From positions 186,001 to 250,000 of the forward strand of contig OY987243.1 in assembly GCA_963920765.1 (NCBI GenBank): DNA of 64,000 bases, written 5' to 3'. Position numbers and translations under genes: made by a program. This document shows positions 1 through 11,645 of the stretch, piece by piece (position 1 is the stretch's first letter; each line of letters begins with the position of its first letter). Under the pieces are notes generated by a model that worked only from the letters and a program-made list of their open reading frames with translations, did no database searches and was not told the DNA's origin. The stretch comes from Ulota crispa (Eukaryota; Streptophyta; Bryopsida; Orthotrichales; Orthotrichaceae).

Positions 1-493
1 ACACATTTAGTCAATTTAGACATGTCAATTTGGACTCAATTTCTTGTGATACGGCTTGGAGATATTAGATATGACCAAAATACCTCAACCTTTGAAGAAT
101 CCAAAATGTTGTTGGCTTGTTATATGAACATCCAAGTTTATTCATGACAATCATGCTCTTGAAACGACCAAACATCAATCAAATTGTAACCTTTTAGTTA
201 TTTTTTGTTGTTATTGCTACTAGTAGCTTAGATAGTCTATCTACATGTTGTCCTAAAATGGTTCATTTGCCTAAATCTTCCACAACACATTGTTTTTCTT
301 AAGTTAGATCCTCTAATCTGTACAACTTGAACATTGACTTGCAAAAGCTTTGCGTGTTTGTGCAACTTTGAGTAGTAATTTTGTAGGGTGTTTTTAACCC
401 TTAAAGATGCAAATGTTTTTTTTATTTGGATGACAAAAAGACAATTTGTTGGATGTAAGAAGGTCCTTCATCCATTTAATCCCTAAAAGCCCA
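1..493. other. AT-rich intergenic DNA
   Basis: No coding pattern, RNA gene or repeat is visible here beyond short A/T runs. Confidence 0.5.
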
Positions 494-625
494 ACTATCT
501 CCTTGAGGGACTAATGGTTTTTGGACATGTACCTATAGCTAAACTACTTTATGTGATTTTTTGAAACTTTTATTGTAAGTGGAGAATTTCAATACCTACA
601 AGGGGATCTAAGTTTTACTTTGTTT
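494..625 (+). repeat. Diverged fragment of the 23-kb palindrome family
   Basis: Contains the words ACATGTACCTATAGCTAAA and TGTGATTTTTTGAAACTTTT, which match the outer part of the palindrome arms at 22971-23699 (there ACATGTACCTATGGCTAAA, read from the right arm). Only the outer quarter of an arm is recognisable before the next foldback begins. Confidence 0.6.
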
Positions 626-689
626 TGATACTTGAAAAAGAAGTTGTGTAAGAGATTTTAGTACCCGGTGAGAATAGGCAACAAGGGCA

Positions 690-1620
690 GCAACTTTCCT
701 TTGTACAATACTCAGACAAATATTCTTGCCGCTCCTCTTTTGCACTCTTCTTCAATCACTAAATTCAAAGTCTAACAAAATATAACTGACATTTTATTAA
801 TTTGCATCAATGGTACTCTATTCTTATTAGCAATTTTAATCTAGCATACCAAAATTTCAACTCCAAAAAACCAAAAATCAAATTATGGTGAATTGTTTTG
901 TATAATAACCATGGTTTCACAAGGAAAGTGATTGAAAAACATTGGTGATGAACTTTGGAGATTTGATTGCATGGATATGTAGGAAACATCCATATGCACA
1001 CTTTCCATGGTAAATGATAACCCCTTAAGTAACAAAATTTTGATTTAGAAAAACGTCAATGCAGCCTAGAGCATGCCCAAATTTTGTAAGATAGACATTT
1101 CTTTATAATAATCAAATTCTATTGTTTCACTCATACATTGTGACTAAGTTTGTACTTTTGAACATGATATTATATTTACCTAATGACTAGCTAGTTGAAA
1201 CATAAAAATATCTGCTCTACAAAATTTGGGCATATCACAAGTTGCATTGAAGTTTTTCTAAATCAGAATTTTGTTATTTAAGGGGTTTTATTTTACCATT
1301 GAAAATGTGCATATGGATGTTTCCTACATATCCATGCAATCAAATCTCCAAAATTCATCACCAATGTTTTTCAATCACTTTCCTTGTGAAACCATGGTTA
1401 TTATACAAAACAATTTACCATAACTTGATTTTGGTTTTTTGGAGTTGAAAATTTGGTATGCTAGATTGAGGTTGCTAATAAGAATAGAGTACAATTGATG
1501 CAAATTAATAAAATGTCAGTTATATTTTGTTAGGCTTTGAATTTAGTGATTGAAGAAGAGTGCAAAAGAGGAGCAAAAGGAATATCTATCCAGGTATGGT
1601 ACTTGGGAGTTGACTCCCAA
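690..1620. repeat. Foldback (long inverted repeat) element
   Basis: The left arm (about 690-1110) is the imperfect reverse complement of the right arm (about 1190-1615), with a loop of about 80 bp. Clear paired blocks include CTCCTCTTTTGCACTCTTC at about 733 against GAAGAGTGCAAAAGAGGAG near 1555, and CCAAATTTTGTAA near 1077 against TACAAAATTTGGGCAT near 1218. No transposase ORF is present; the short ORFs inside are products of the palindrome. A transcript through it would form a long hairpin. No target duplication was identified and the outer boundaries are approximate. Confidence 0.75.
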
Positions 1621-3059
1621 AGGAGGCAGCTTACAAGGGTAGATTGATGCAACAAAGTGGGCAACCAAGGAATGGGTGTGTGTTAGAACCGGGTGTAGTT
1701 GACATGCTAGTGGGGGGAGGGCTAAGGCTAGATGGCATGCCACTTTGGCTGGAGCCCATTGCTTTGCATCTTGACACCTTGCATGGCCTTCCATCTTGAA
1801 TCCGCTCTAAAATCTTGCAAATGGTGCTTTTGGACCGTGCGTGAACCAAGCGTGGCTTTCCAAAACCGCACAGGCTAAATTGGCTCCCCGCTTTCAATTT
1901 TACATTCCCGTATTTGAGTCCCTTCATCTGTTGTGCTTCTGAGAAACTGCTTTGTATCTGGTTATTCACCTTCTCATGTACTGTGCAACAAGATACTTAT
2001 TTTTTGTCAGAATGTACCGCCTAGCATCCCAAATTGCATGCATGTAAGGAAAAGTTGGCTAAATTTGGAATGAAGTAACAATTTGTGCACTTTCATCCAA
2101 TAAGCTTGCTGATATAAGCTACCTTCATCCAAACTTTGGCAAGCAAGGAGTTTGGATAAGCAAGGAGGTGGCAATTTCATCCACTTTTTCGCACTAATTT
2201 CTTAGTGTATTGGTTGCTAGAGGTAATCCGAGGTAAGATTTAGGCCAAAATTTGTCAAAAAAAGGAACCTTGCTTTGCAATCTAAAGAAGTCAAGACTAC
2301 AATGGACATCCTTGTACAAAATATTGAATAGAAAAAACGTAATCAATGATTTTATAAATTAGATTTTTGATGCTAAATCTAGACTTCAAAAGGAATAGTT
2401 CAAGAATACAAACTACTAAAAATAGAAATTCAATTAGGATTTAGAGATGTTCAAAATGAAGGCAAGAACAAGATGTGGTGCCTTTGTCATTTAGGGGTTA
2501 AGATAGCATACATTAGGCTTCATTGCCTTACGACCTTAGTGAAGATATGAAGGAATTGTATTTCTTGGCTTTCAAGGCATGACCTACATGACTTTCTAAC
2601 TTGCACTAGTTAATCCTTAAATGCCCCATATTAGGCATAGTAGACATTTTATAAAAGTGACAAGTTTTACTTTGGGATCTCAAATAGCTCACTAGAACTA
2701 TATTGATATGTATTCCAACTTCTTTGTTAATCTTAAATGTTGTGAGCGTTAGTTGATCTTAAATTTAGTAAAATTCTTTGTTGATATTGACTATAGTAAA
2801 AGTGTGGATTCATTACTAATACAAGAAACATGTTTCATACTATGCTAGTTGTAGCGGCACGCTCAAGTGTTTAAGGGTTAAGCTGGGAATAGATCACTCA
2901 AAATTAACTTTCATTGCAAATTTATGTGAAGTAAGCCACTAATCCCCATAAAACAAGCACTCTTCACTCAAGTCATCGTGACATAATTTAAATTATGTCC
3001 CTAAGATCTTCAAGGCTTGATCACAAAGAAAGAGAAATCATAAAATTGTTCTTTGAGGA
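1621..3059. other. Intergenic DNA, no supported gene
   Basis: The only sizeable open frame (minus, 1631-1969, 112 codons) is slightly GC-richer than its surroundings but matches no family I recognise. The rest is AT-rich and featureless. Confidence 0.4.
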
Positions 3060-5590
3060 TTTTTCCAAACTAAAACTAGGCATTGTTGGAAAACACATGC
3101 CTCTAACTCCAAGGGTTGAAGTCACAAGAAGCAACAGGCTTAAGGGTTTTTGTAAAAGCAGCTCCTTCAACTACTACTTTGCCATGTTCAAGCAAAATGT
3201 AAGAAACATTTGAATCCTCCAACACCAAATGATACACTACCTTATCGCCTCTCTCAATTCTATGGTCATACGTGCTCAATTCAAAAAAGTGGATGGACAA
3301 TGAAGAGGGATCAATGTCATAGATGACGTTTGTTAGTTCAAATGTTTTGGCACTGTTTGTGGCATTTTGCAATGGGTCAAATCTCTCATCCTTGGAAGCA
3401 TTCAAATAATGTTCATTCAATGCATTGAAAGTGGCATTTTGAAGCTTTTGTTGTTGGTTGAACAAGGGCATGTCATGAGACAAAACTTGCTTGAGAAGTG
3501 CTTGAAACTCTGTCTAGCTTGAGTACAATGACAATTTGCCTTGTAGATCAAGCACAAATAAATCACATCACTATGTTACATATGCGTACTATATAGCACT
3601 AGCAAATTCACTATCTTAATAAATTTTGTATAACTTACTGTTTAATCATGTGAAGATGAGAACTAGTGTTCTTGTCATTGTGCTAAATTTATGTGCCGCT
3701 TCAAAGACCAAACCTAGAGGAAACTCACCATTGTATCTCAACATTTTGAAAGGTCTTGTGAGAAGTTCTTTGTAAACTTGATTGATGCCATTGCAGTAAC
3801 ATCATCATCTCCTCCAGCTTGCATTATTTGTTATAGACTTGCAAGTCTTCATCAAATCAATGTTTGATATGGTATAGCCGCTTACAAATCACATATTTAT
3901 AAAAACTACTGAAGGAACCACTAGAGAAAAGATATACCTGCATCCAAAAAGGCGCAATTGTATTGGTCATGGCGTCCCAATAAAGCATGTTCAACTTTTT
4001 GTCCAAGATTGGCTGCCAAACCTCCACACCAATGCCACTCTTGCCACCTTTGGTACCAAAGCAATAGCAAAATAGCATACAATATTTCATCCAAGTACCA
4101 AATCTGTAGATTGCACATAAATTTAATTAGAGATTTTGCATTCCCAATTATTCAAATATTCTTGATAGAGTTCTCAAAAACACTAATAGGTATATACTGT
4201 CAAGTGCCAAGTATGGTGCCATCAACCAAATTAGCTCTAGACAATAGCAAAGTTGCTCCATGAATGCCTTCAAACTACACATAAAAGGCCATGGAAGAGA
4301 GTTTGTCACATTGAGAACTAGAATGTTTTTAATAATAGGACTGTTGCTTGATAAAATATGGATCTGGTGCATTCACATGTTTGCAAGGCACACACAAGAG
4401 TGTTTGTTCATCTCTAATGCAATATGACATGAACTCTGTTGTGACAAGATGTTTCACATTGGCCTCAACCTAAACTGAAAAAAAACAAGGCAAACATAAC
4501 AAGTAGTTGAAGTCATGAATGTACCTTGGCAACAGCCAAGCATATTGGGCATGCCCAATGTGGAATATGTGTATCAAAAACTTCCATGTTACCTCCATCT
4601 AGTTGAGGTACCTGTATCTAGTTGCAATAAAAATTTAACTTCATTAGCATCACACTAATGATAATTTCCAAGAAAACATAAAAGGTAAACAAATTGTGCT
4701 TATTCACTCCAATCTTTGAAAACCATATAATGTTAGAAGTCTCTCACTGAGAACCATAACCCTTGAATATTATGATTTAAGTGTAGCCGCCACCATGACC
4801 TAGACTTCATAACAGCAACAGCTATGAAGTAGCAGTGATCAAATTCTCATTACAGGCGCAATACACCAACAAGTTTATTCACAAGAGCAAGATAGGTTTA
4901 GCCCATTTTTAATATTGAAAAATGCTTCTCTAAAGATTTGTTCTCAGACATAATCTCATTTCAAATCAAAATTTCAATAAATATGAAATGACAATATAGT
5001 CCTTGGCTAAAATGAAGGATATGTTATCAAATTTACTTGGAGCCTCTAAACCAACGAATCTCTTGAATCTAACAACAATGTGAAAAATTGTTGATAAAAA
5101 GATAAGTTTCTTTACCTTAGCTTTCAAGTCTTTGTGTGGAGGTTGCTTCCAAAGTCTAGGTAGGTCAGTGTTCTCATGAAACACATAAATGAGCCAGTAG
5201 TGCGAGTACTTTGAGTATTGTGAGAGACCATCAAGCGCTTTAGTTGCTATATTCTTACTTCACAAATCACAACACAAGGCTTGCTCCTGCTAAAGTGAGT
5301 ATCACTAGTTGTCGTGGTGTCCATTCTTGTAAAATCACCAAACACAAACAATCATCAAAAAATCTACTATTGAAACTTAAAAAGTGCAAGAACACAAAGA
5401 CAATTGTTTTTCAAACTCAGCAAGATTGACAATGGGAGCTACAAAAACAAAAATTTCAATAACATGGACTTTTGCAAGTTCACCATTTGGAGAAACAAGA
5501 TCGGATAAGCCCAATGGGAGTCATGGGATATGGGATGTACTCCCAGCTTCCTCATCTTTGCTGCTTAATACTATAGTCATCATTTGGAAT
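3060..5590 (-). pseudogene. Unidentified multi-exon gene remnant
   Basis: I do not recognise the product. Minus-strand coding-like blocks in order are: about 5390-5590 (frame reads EEAGSTSHIP then LPLGLSDLVSPNGELAKVHV); 5095-5185 (FHENTDLPRLWKQPPHK); 4545-4600 (HWACPICLAVAKV); 4350-4480 (VEANVKHLVTTEFMSY, then LLCVPCKHVN); 3930-4120; and 3100-3510 (about 130 open codons, ending near VASCDFNPW). Plausible introns separate some blocks, for example GTACATTC...TTTTTTTCAG at about 4475-4545 and GTAAAGAA...GTTGTTAG at about 5070-5117. Stops and frame changes between blocks show it is dead. The Cys pairs CPIC and CVPC could be a zinc site. The CpG-rich island at 5880-6420 lies just upstream. An old transposon gene is an alternative. 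Confidence 0.45.
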
Positions 5591-5879
5591 TGATATTGGT
5601 AATGCTATTGCCTACTTATGTCATCTTGAAAGTCATGTTGATGTCAATTGAGACCACATCAAAAATATTGAAAAGAGTTTTAGAGAATTTTATATAGAAA
5701 ATATTGGACTTTAATTGATGACAAAATGCTGTGAATGTATGATGAAAGATTCTCAACAAAATGCTACACATTTATTTGATACTTTTCAATATGTATCATA
5801 GAGAGTGCTTTATATTTCTATCTAGTAATATCATTGCACAAACCCTTGATTTAAGAGACACACAATAGCCATGTTTTAA

Positions 5880-6420
5880 TGAGTCTTGCAAAACACCTCT
5901 GCTAATTTGCGCCGTGAAGTGCCTTTAAGTTGCGGTTTGCGTCATGGAGTGGCTTGTAATGTTGATACGCTTTGCGGAGTGCCTGCTTGTCTGTGTTGAG
6001 CCGCAGAGTGACTACAACTCCCGGCCAACGTCGCAGGTTGATTTTGAGAGCCGATATGTGCCTACAAGTGTCTTTGAATTTTGGAACGCGTCGCGGAGTG
6101 TCAATACGCGCTGCAATGGGGTGTTGAGTGACAATATGCGTCTCGTGTGGTTCTAGGTGTTGATACGCGCAGAGATGGGGTGTTGAGTATCAATACTTGC
6201 CGCGGCTTGGTTTTGGATATTCATACGCGCCAATGAGTGTCTGCAACCACAGGTAGATGACGCGGGGTGCTTGGAGAGTGTCTACAAATCCTACTTCCGA
6301 TGCAAAGTGGCTGCTAGGTGATTAAGAGTCCAGGTTGTGCCATGAAATGCTTGTGCACTGGCAACAACTGTGGTTTGCATTGAGGAGTGCCTTTAGAGTG
6401 CGTGCAGGTAAGTGATAACT
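5880..6420. repeat. CpG-rich island of degenerate short repeats
   Basis: An abrupt GC- and CpG-rich block inside AT-rich DNA, made of loosely repeated phrases such as GATACGCGC, GCGGAGTG and GGGGTGTTGAGT recurring roughly every 35-60 bp. It lies immediately 5' of the minus-strand remnant at 3060-5590, the same position that the islands at 40.2, 44.1 and 50 kb hold relative to their genes. Its unit does not obviously match theirs. Confidence 0.5.
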
Positions 6421-6854
6421 CACAACAATGACAAAACTCAACTCTGTTTTACATAGAGCCACAAGTGTTTGCAATTGGAACCAAACATTAATGAACTGAC
6501 AAGTTGCGTTGCAGCCACAAATTGCACAGCCAAACAAACATTGTTGTCATTCCCTCCAAGCCCTTTCCATTCCTTCCAAGAAAAACCATGATGCATAAAT
6601 GCATTATCAAAAAAAAAGTTGCAAGATATCAAGTTTCAAATAATTTGCTTCCTTTCAAACAACTTGTGATATATTCTAGGGAACAAAAAGTCCAATATCC
6701 ACCATATCAAAGAGGTAGCTTCTAATCATTTTAAAATGCCACATAGGTGCTCTTGATACCTATATTACTGTGAAGAAACCATTTTGTGTTAGATTCATTT
6801 GTTTAAAAAAAAGCTAGAGATGCAATTCATGTTTGAATCGGATCACTAAATTGA
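6421..6854. other. Intergenic / degenerate intron DNA
   Basis: Lies 3' of the last recognisable kinesin exon. I looked for the next motor exon (HVPYRDSRLTFLLQ type) on the minus strand and did not find it. Confidence 0.4.
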
Positions 6855-7960
6855 CCCAAGGGTAGAAAGTGACTTGTCATTGTTGGAAGCTTCCTTGACA
6901 TGTTCACCCTTTGCTCCTGAAGACTTATGTTTGCTTTTTTAGCTATTGAGGAAATATATATCATCATTACTGATAGAATCAATATAGTTGCCAAGGTGAC
7001 TCAGAAGTGCTACAGGCAAGGCAATAGCATGAAGCAAGGTACTATCATATCGTTCTCATCCTACAGGATTCACTAGATTTAATCTTCCAAAGTGCATATT
7101 TCCCATAGAGTTGATCAGCCACTGCAATCAATCACATTGCGCATTCATGTGTAATCCTATAAACAATACCTCCAAAAAAATGAGATAGTTACAAAGGTTC
7201 CCAATGCCTTCCAAGATGTCAACATGGTCAATATGGATTGCAAACTGTCACTGCTTTATGTCTAGCATACCTTGCTTCTACAATGCAAGTGAACACATTA
7301 TGCAAGCGGCTGCTTTCACTGTTCATGTTTGCAAAAGCAACTTTCCTACTAGCATCTCCCTTAAGAAGCAACAACATCACATCATGTGCATTTGTAAGCA
7401 ATTCAGAAGAATAAGAGAGGTGGGACACGATCAACAAAGACTGCAATAAACAGTATACTTGTGCAAATTGAAAAATAAATGGGAGTTACCGCAAAATGTG
7501 ATACCTTGAAAACACAATATATGTTATTCTAAAGCAAATATTAGGTTTTTCCAGCAACACTTTCACTCTTATTATGATATCTAAGTATGGAAAACATGTA
7601 AATTTTGAATGACAATATACTCCTCAAATACTGCTGTTGCAGAATGATGCGTGCTAGTATTGCTACTCGCTATGTTAAATTGAACCATTATTCAGTTAGA
7701 TATGCAGATTACATATTATCAAGAAAACATGCATACCTAAAGATTTAAAGAAGAGGGCTCCAAGAGATATGTGACTCTTATGCTAAGAATTTCCTGAAAA
7801 AAACACTTGCAAACATATAATAGGTGCTCCAGTTGTTGGTCTTGTTCATCTCGCGCTTTTTTAATTAGCTTCATCAAATAGTAAATCTTAACGCTCCATT
7901 TTAAACCACTCAGAAGCAAATGATAATCTATTGAATTATGTCAGCAACTTACTAAAATGG
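6855..7960 (-). pseudogene. Kinesin-12-like motor pseudogene, downstream exons
   Basis: Four minus-strand exon traces follow kinesin motor order. At 7737-7960, ARDEQDQQLEH and YVCKCFFQEI lead to LLEPSSLNL (family: CKCSFLEIYNEQITDLLEPS), with a GTATGC donor at the edge. At 7228-7446, after a TTTATTGCAG acceptor, ASRKVAFANMNSESSRLH then NVFTCIVEAR is the switch I region (NMNRESSRSHSVFTC). At 7045-7121, after ATTGCAG, FGRLNLVNPVG-stop-ER is switch II (RLNLVDLAGSER). At about 6860-6945, KSSGAKGEHVKEAS then KSLSTLG follows. The KSSGAEGERLKEA-like phrase points to the plant kinesin-12 (POK/PAKRP) class, whose members are cytokinesis microtubule motors. The in-frame stop and changed DLAG mark it as dead. 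The upstream exon lies beyond the copia insertion at 13486-13616. Confidence 0.8.
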
Positions 7961-8100
7961 TGTGATGCCAAATTCTTATAGAAATTGCAAGACCATTTGA
8001 AAAGCAGAGAATGGAACCAAAATTGGGTTATTCAGCTAGCACGGCAAACGCATGTTCAAGAATAGTCAAGATTCAAAAAACAACTTATTTTAGTATCCAA
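7961..8100 (-). other. Residual kinesin intron, left side of copia insertion
   Basis: The bases up to 8100 are the acceptor-side part of the intron interrupted by the copia element. The last five (8096-8100, tccaa) nearly match the five bases right of the element (13478-13482, gccaa). Confidence 0.5.
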
Positions 8101-8381
8101 TATTGAAAACATACAGAAGATAGAAGAGCAAAGATTCACATGGTATACTCAAATGTATAAGATACAAATGGAAGAGATGAGAGTGTTTTCAAACCCTCTC
8201 ATCTATTTACTCTTCTAACTACTCTCCCTTCACCTAACCATATGAGATAAGCACGCCATGGTCTAATGCTCTCTATGAGGTGCTTCCTACACATGCTCTC
8301 TTTCCAATGTTAAGTACCCCACCTAGCATATCTCCTTAGTTCTAAAGCAAACCCTTCATGTTCTATTTCAACCTTTCAACA
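8101..8381 (-). repeat. 3' LTR of copia element
   Basis: Aligns along its whole length with 13196-13477 and with the plus-strand LTR at 63651-63933. Shared words include CAAATGTATAAGATACAAAT, GAGATGAGAGTGTTTTCAAA and AAGTACCCCACCTAGCATAT. Its element-strand start is TGTTGAAAGG. Confidence 0.9.
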
Positions 8382-8391
8382 CTCCCACTTT
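8382..8391 (-). promoter_or_regulatory. Polypurine tract of copia element
   Basis: On the minus strand AAAGTGGGAG abuts the LTR start TGTTGAAA. The same position in the second copy is AAAGTGAGAG (63641-63650). Confidence 0.75.
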
Positions 8392-8404
8392 GCAAATGGC
8401 GAAA

Positions 8405-8948
8405 GTCTCCAATGCCCATGGCTCTTGTCAAACGCTCATGTCTATCCTTCGCCAATGCCTTTGTCCTCACATTTGCCAAGATGTCCTAAGCTGGGCAATA
8501 CTCCAATGTGATGGTTCTCTTCTTCACCTTCTTTCTCACAAAATGGTGTTGCACCTCAATGTACTTCGTCTTCGCATGGTGCACCGGATTCTTGGCAAAA
8601 GCTATGGCGCCTTGATTATTACACAAGATCAGGGTACTCTCTACATCCTCACACTCCACATTCTTCAAGAGCTGCCTTCGCCATATGGCCTCTGTTGTGC
8701 AAAGGCTTGCTACCATGTACTTTGCTTCTATTGTGGATAAAGCCACCGTGGGTTGCTTTTTGCTACTCCATGACACCATGCCCTCTCCAAGGCTAAACAC
8801 ATAACCTGTAGTGGACTTTTTATTGTTGGCATTGTCAGCCTAATCTACATAACAGTACCCGATCAAGCATATGTGCCTTCCTAAACGCAATTTCATATGA
8901 GAGATACCTCATGATTCTCTTCACTGCCATCCAATGACTCTATCTTAG
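8405..8948 (-). pseudogene. Copia RNase H domain remnant
   Basis: The minus frame 8486-8800 reads [20 protein letters not shown], then [20 protein letters not shown] and [10 protein letters not shown], the standard C-terminal copia Pol sequence (SWSSKKQ, LSTxEAEY, DNQGAI, HxRxKHIxxxxHFVR). Asp of the DNQ motif is Asn here (CNNQ), and the usual HTRxKHI is HAKTKYI. The segment between 8801 and 8948, which should link RT to RNase H, is out of frame. Its job in a live element is removal of RNA from the RNA-DNA hybrid. Not functional here. Confidence 0.9.
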
Positions 8949-9838
8949 TCACGCCATGTGTTGGCTCACCATACTAATGGTAAATGCCAAATTAGTTTTT
9001 GTAGCCACCATGGCATACATCAAGGATTCAACCGCTGATTTGTAAGGCACACTTACTATCTTCAAAGCATCCACATCATACTCTTTCATGTTAAGCTTCA
9101 CCAACTTCACTTTGGTATCCAATGGAATATCGATGGATTTGCAATTCTCCATGCTAAACCATTTCAGAACCTCCTCCACATACTTGACATGGCTTATAGT
9201 GATACTCCTCGCACTTTGATCTCTCGCAAACTCCACTCCAAAGCAATAGTGCAACTGTCCCAAGTTTGTCATCTCATACTCCGCCTACAACTTGGCCTTC
9301 AATGCACCCATGGTCTCCACATTGCTAGTGAGAATATTCAATTCATCAATATATACAAGCACAAGCATCACGTCAGCTCTCATTTGTGCAAAACACAAAT
9401 AATAGTCAATCACATTCCACTCAAAACCAAAATCCAAATGACTTGCATCAATCTTTACGTACCATGTCCTCAATGTTTGTCTCAGCCAATATAAAAACTT
9501 TATAAGCTTGCAAAGAGGGTCCTCATGACCACATTGCACAAATCCCTTGGGTTGCTCCATATAGATGTCGTCTTCTAAAACACCATTGAGGAAAGCCGTC
9601 TTCACATCCATTTAGTACATTTCCAAATACAATAATACTTTAAAGACCACAATACATCGTATAGTAGTAAACTTGGCCACCGGAGCAAAAATCTTGTTGA
9701 AGTCCACTCCTTGGCTTGACAGAACGCCCTTGTCATTGATCTTGCCTTGTAGCGTTCAATCTCCCTCATGACATCTCTTTTTATTTTGAACACCCCCTTG
9801 CATCCCACTGCCTTGCAAGATGCAAGAAAGGTGGTCAA
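8949..9838 (-). pseudogene. Copia reverse transcriptase remnant
   Basis: The minus blocks in order are 9602-9838 (CKAVGCKGVFKIKRD, ERYKAR), 9285-9611 (MDVKTAFLNGVLEDDIYMEQ then PKGF) and 8949-9272 (MTNLGQLHYCFGVEF, SLMYAMVATKTNLAF). The catalytic YVDD box appears as YIDE within LVYIDELNIL, so the second catalytic Asp is lost. The usual YGLRQAPRAWY is WLRQTLRTWY. The frame breaks between blocks. Copia RT copies the element RNA into DNA; this copy cannot. Confidence 0.92.
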
Positions 9839-10008
9839 CTTTCACGTATTGATGACTTGAACGGAGTGGTATTCTTCCTCCATGGCCGCCTCCCACTTAC
9901 TTGCATCGCAAGACTTTAAAGCCTCTCCAGGTGTAGTAAGTCATGAACAAGCGCCACATAAGCATGTTCAGAACTAGAAGATAGTTGAAAGACAATGGGT
10001 TTCTTTCA

Positions 10009-10214
10009 CTACTCTTCCAAAGGTTTGCTTCTTTTTGTGGACTGCTGCATACTTCTCACATAACGGCTATCTCCCACTTTATTGTTTAGAGCAATACCTT
10101 GTGCTTTCTTCTTCTTTGTGACCTTCTTGGATTTGGAACCCTCATCACCTTGACTTGCACTTGCATCTTCCATAAGGTCAACATCTCCATCCTCAAGCAA
10201 TTGATTTTCATCAT

Positions 10215-10250
<36 letters not shown>

Positions 10251-10350
10251 GTGAAGGTGTAAGAAGTGTGTTTACAACAAGGTAACCACTATTCCTACTT
10301 AGACTCAATTCCAACTCCTCTTGCAAAATTCCATGCTCACAAAAGGTCAC
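10009..10350 (-). pseudogene. Copia integrase-RT linker with poly-Asp run
   Basis: An open minus frame of 113 codons that continues integrase-type sequence (VTFCEHGILQEE) and then enters an acidic stretch with about ten Asp in a row, followed by basic KSKKVTKKKK. Such hydrophilic linkers between integrase and RT vary in copia elements. The Asp run is coded by the CAT/ATG microsatellite at 10218-10250 and may be a replication-slippage expansion. Confidence 0.75.
10218..10250. repeat. (CAT)n microsatellite
   Basis: Eleven consecutive CAT units inside the copia linker. Read on the minus strand it gives consecutive Asp codons. Confidence 0.95.
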
Positions 10351-11175
10351 ATCACAACATCAAATGATTTTCTTAGACTCCAAACAAATCAGCATCTATG
10401 CTTTAGAGCCCTCACAATATCTCATAAAAAAACACCTCACCGCCTTTGCATCAAGCTTGGTCTTCAATGTATTGGAGATCTTGGCATATAAAACACCTCC
10501 AAACATTCTAATGTGTGTCACCGACGGCCTTCTTCTACTCCAAGCCTCTTATAGAGTCTTGCTACGCACCGCACAAATTAGGCATCAATTGCAATTGTAC
10601 ATCCCGTTGCTCACCACCTTGACGCAATATTCCAATCTAAGCTTTTAACCATAGATTATGCTCTTAGCCATCTCTACAATGGAACTATTGACCATCTTAG
10701 CCACTCCATTTTGTTGCGATGCATATGGAATTGAGGTTTAATGCACAATACATTGAGATTTTAAGTAGGCCTCAAATAGGTTAGAAGTATAGTCCCCGCC
10801 GTTGTCCAACCGCAACATCTTCATGGAGCACTCTGCCTCATTTTCCACCAAGGGCTTGAACTCTTTGAACCGCTCAAGACATTTGCTCTTAGCCTTGAGA
10901 AGGTACACCCACACCTTTGTGGAAGGGTTGTCAATGAAGGTCAAAAGCTACCTTGCTCTACTTAAAGACATGGTCTTTATGAAACCACACACATCTGAAT
11001 AGACAATGCCTAAAATCTTGATGGCACGTGTGGCACTTTCATTTGGAAAAAAATGCCTTTTTTGTTTGCCCTTAGTGCAATCCTTACAAGCATTAAATAA
11101 GCCATCACCATGGAAATTAGGAAAGTCAAGGCCACTTACTAAGCTTGAAAGGGCCCTTAAGCTTTGTACATTCAA
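10351..11175 (-). pseudogene. Copia GAG-pre-integrase and integrase remnant
   Basis: At 10948-11175 the minus strand encodes LNVQSLRALSSLVSGLDF, then CKDCTKGKQKRHFF (the C-x2-C of the integrase HHCC finger) and YSDVCGFI (first catalytic Asp). At 10738-10944, VWVYLLKAKSKCLERFKEFK leads to LRLDNGGDYTSNLF; the second Asp of the DNGGEY motif is present, and the E that follows it is D. Further down, SIPYASQQNGVAK, EAWSRRRPSVTHIRMFG and TKLDAKAVRCFFMRY are all standard copia integrase landmarks. Several stops interrupt it. Confidence 0.9.
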
Positions 11176-11229
11176 GTAGTCTATGCGTTAATGCCACAAA
11201 ATCAGCCCATCCCTCCTTGAAGCAGCAAC

Positions 11230-11645
11230 TTAGGCACTCTCTCTTTCATGCACGACATTGCATTGCAAATAATATAAGTTGCCCTCACGTGATGCCATGG
11301 CTTGGGTGACTCCATTAAGAGACCTCACAATGCACCTAAGGCTTTCAAATTGCACATTAAGCCCTTCTTCCACTATCTTGTTTACCGAAAGGAGGTGGCT
11401 ATGTAACTTGGGCACATACAATACATTTTGGAACCAAATGCGCTTGGTGCATCCCTCAACAAGAAAGCCCACCAAAATAGAGCCCCTACCAAAGGCTTGA
11501 AGCATCGAATCATCCCCCACTTACACATTTTTTGCCGAAATAGCCTCAAAGGTGTTAAAATGAACTCTATGGGGTGACATGTGAATGGTAGCCCATGAAT
11601 CCATGATCCAATCACCTTCTAAACTCAATGGACCATCATGAGAGG
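11230..11645 (-). pseudogene. Copia aspartic protease remnant
   Basis: The minus strand reads DWIMDSWATIHMSPHR, corresponding to the copia protease motif W-I-x-D-S-G-A-x-x-H-M; the Gly after Asp-Ser is Trp, which should abolish activity. It continues GRGSILVGFLVEG, then VLYVPKLHSHLLSVNKI (typical VLYVPxLxxNLLSV) and ends in ASREGNLYYLQ. One stop lies just after AISAKNV. Confidence 0.88.

Noticed and set aside
1631..1969. 112-codon minus-strand open frame
   Set aside because: Slightly GC-rich and unbroken, but no recognised domain, no splice context that makes sense, and adjacent to a foldback; chance is adequate.
8390..8740. 116-codon plus-strand open frame
   Set aside because: Shadow of the copia RNase H region.
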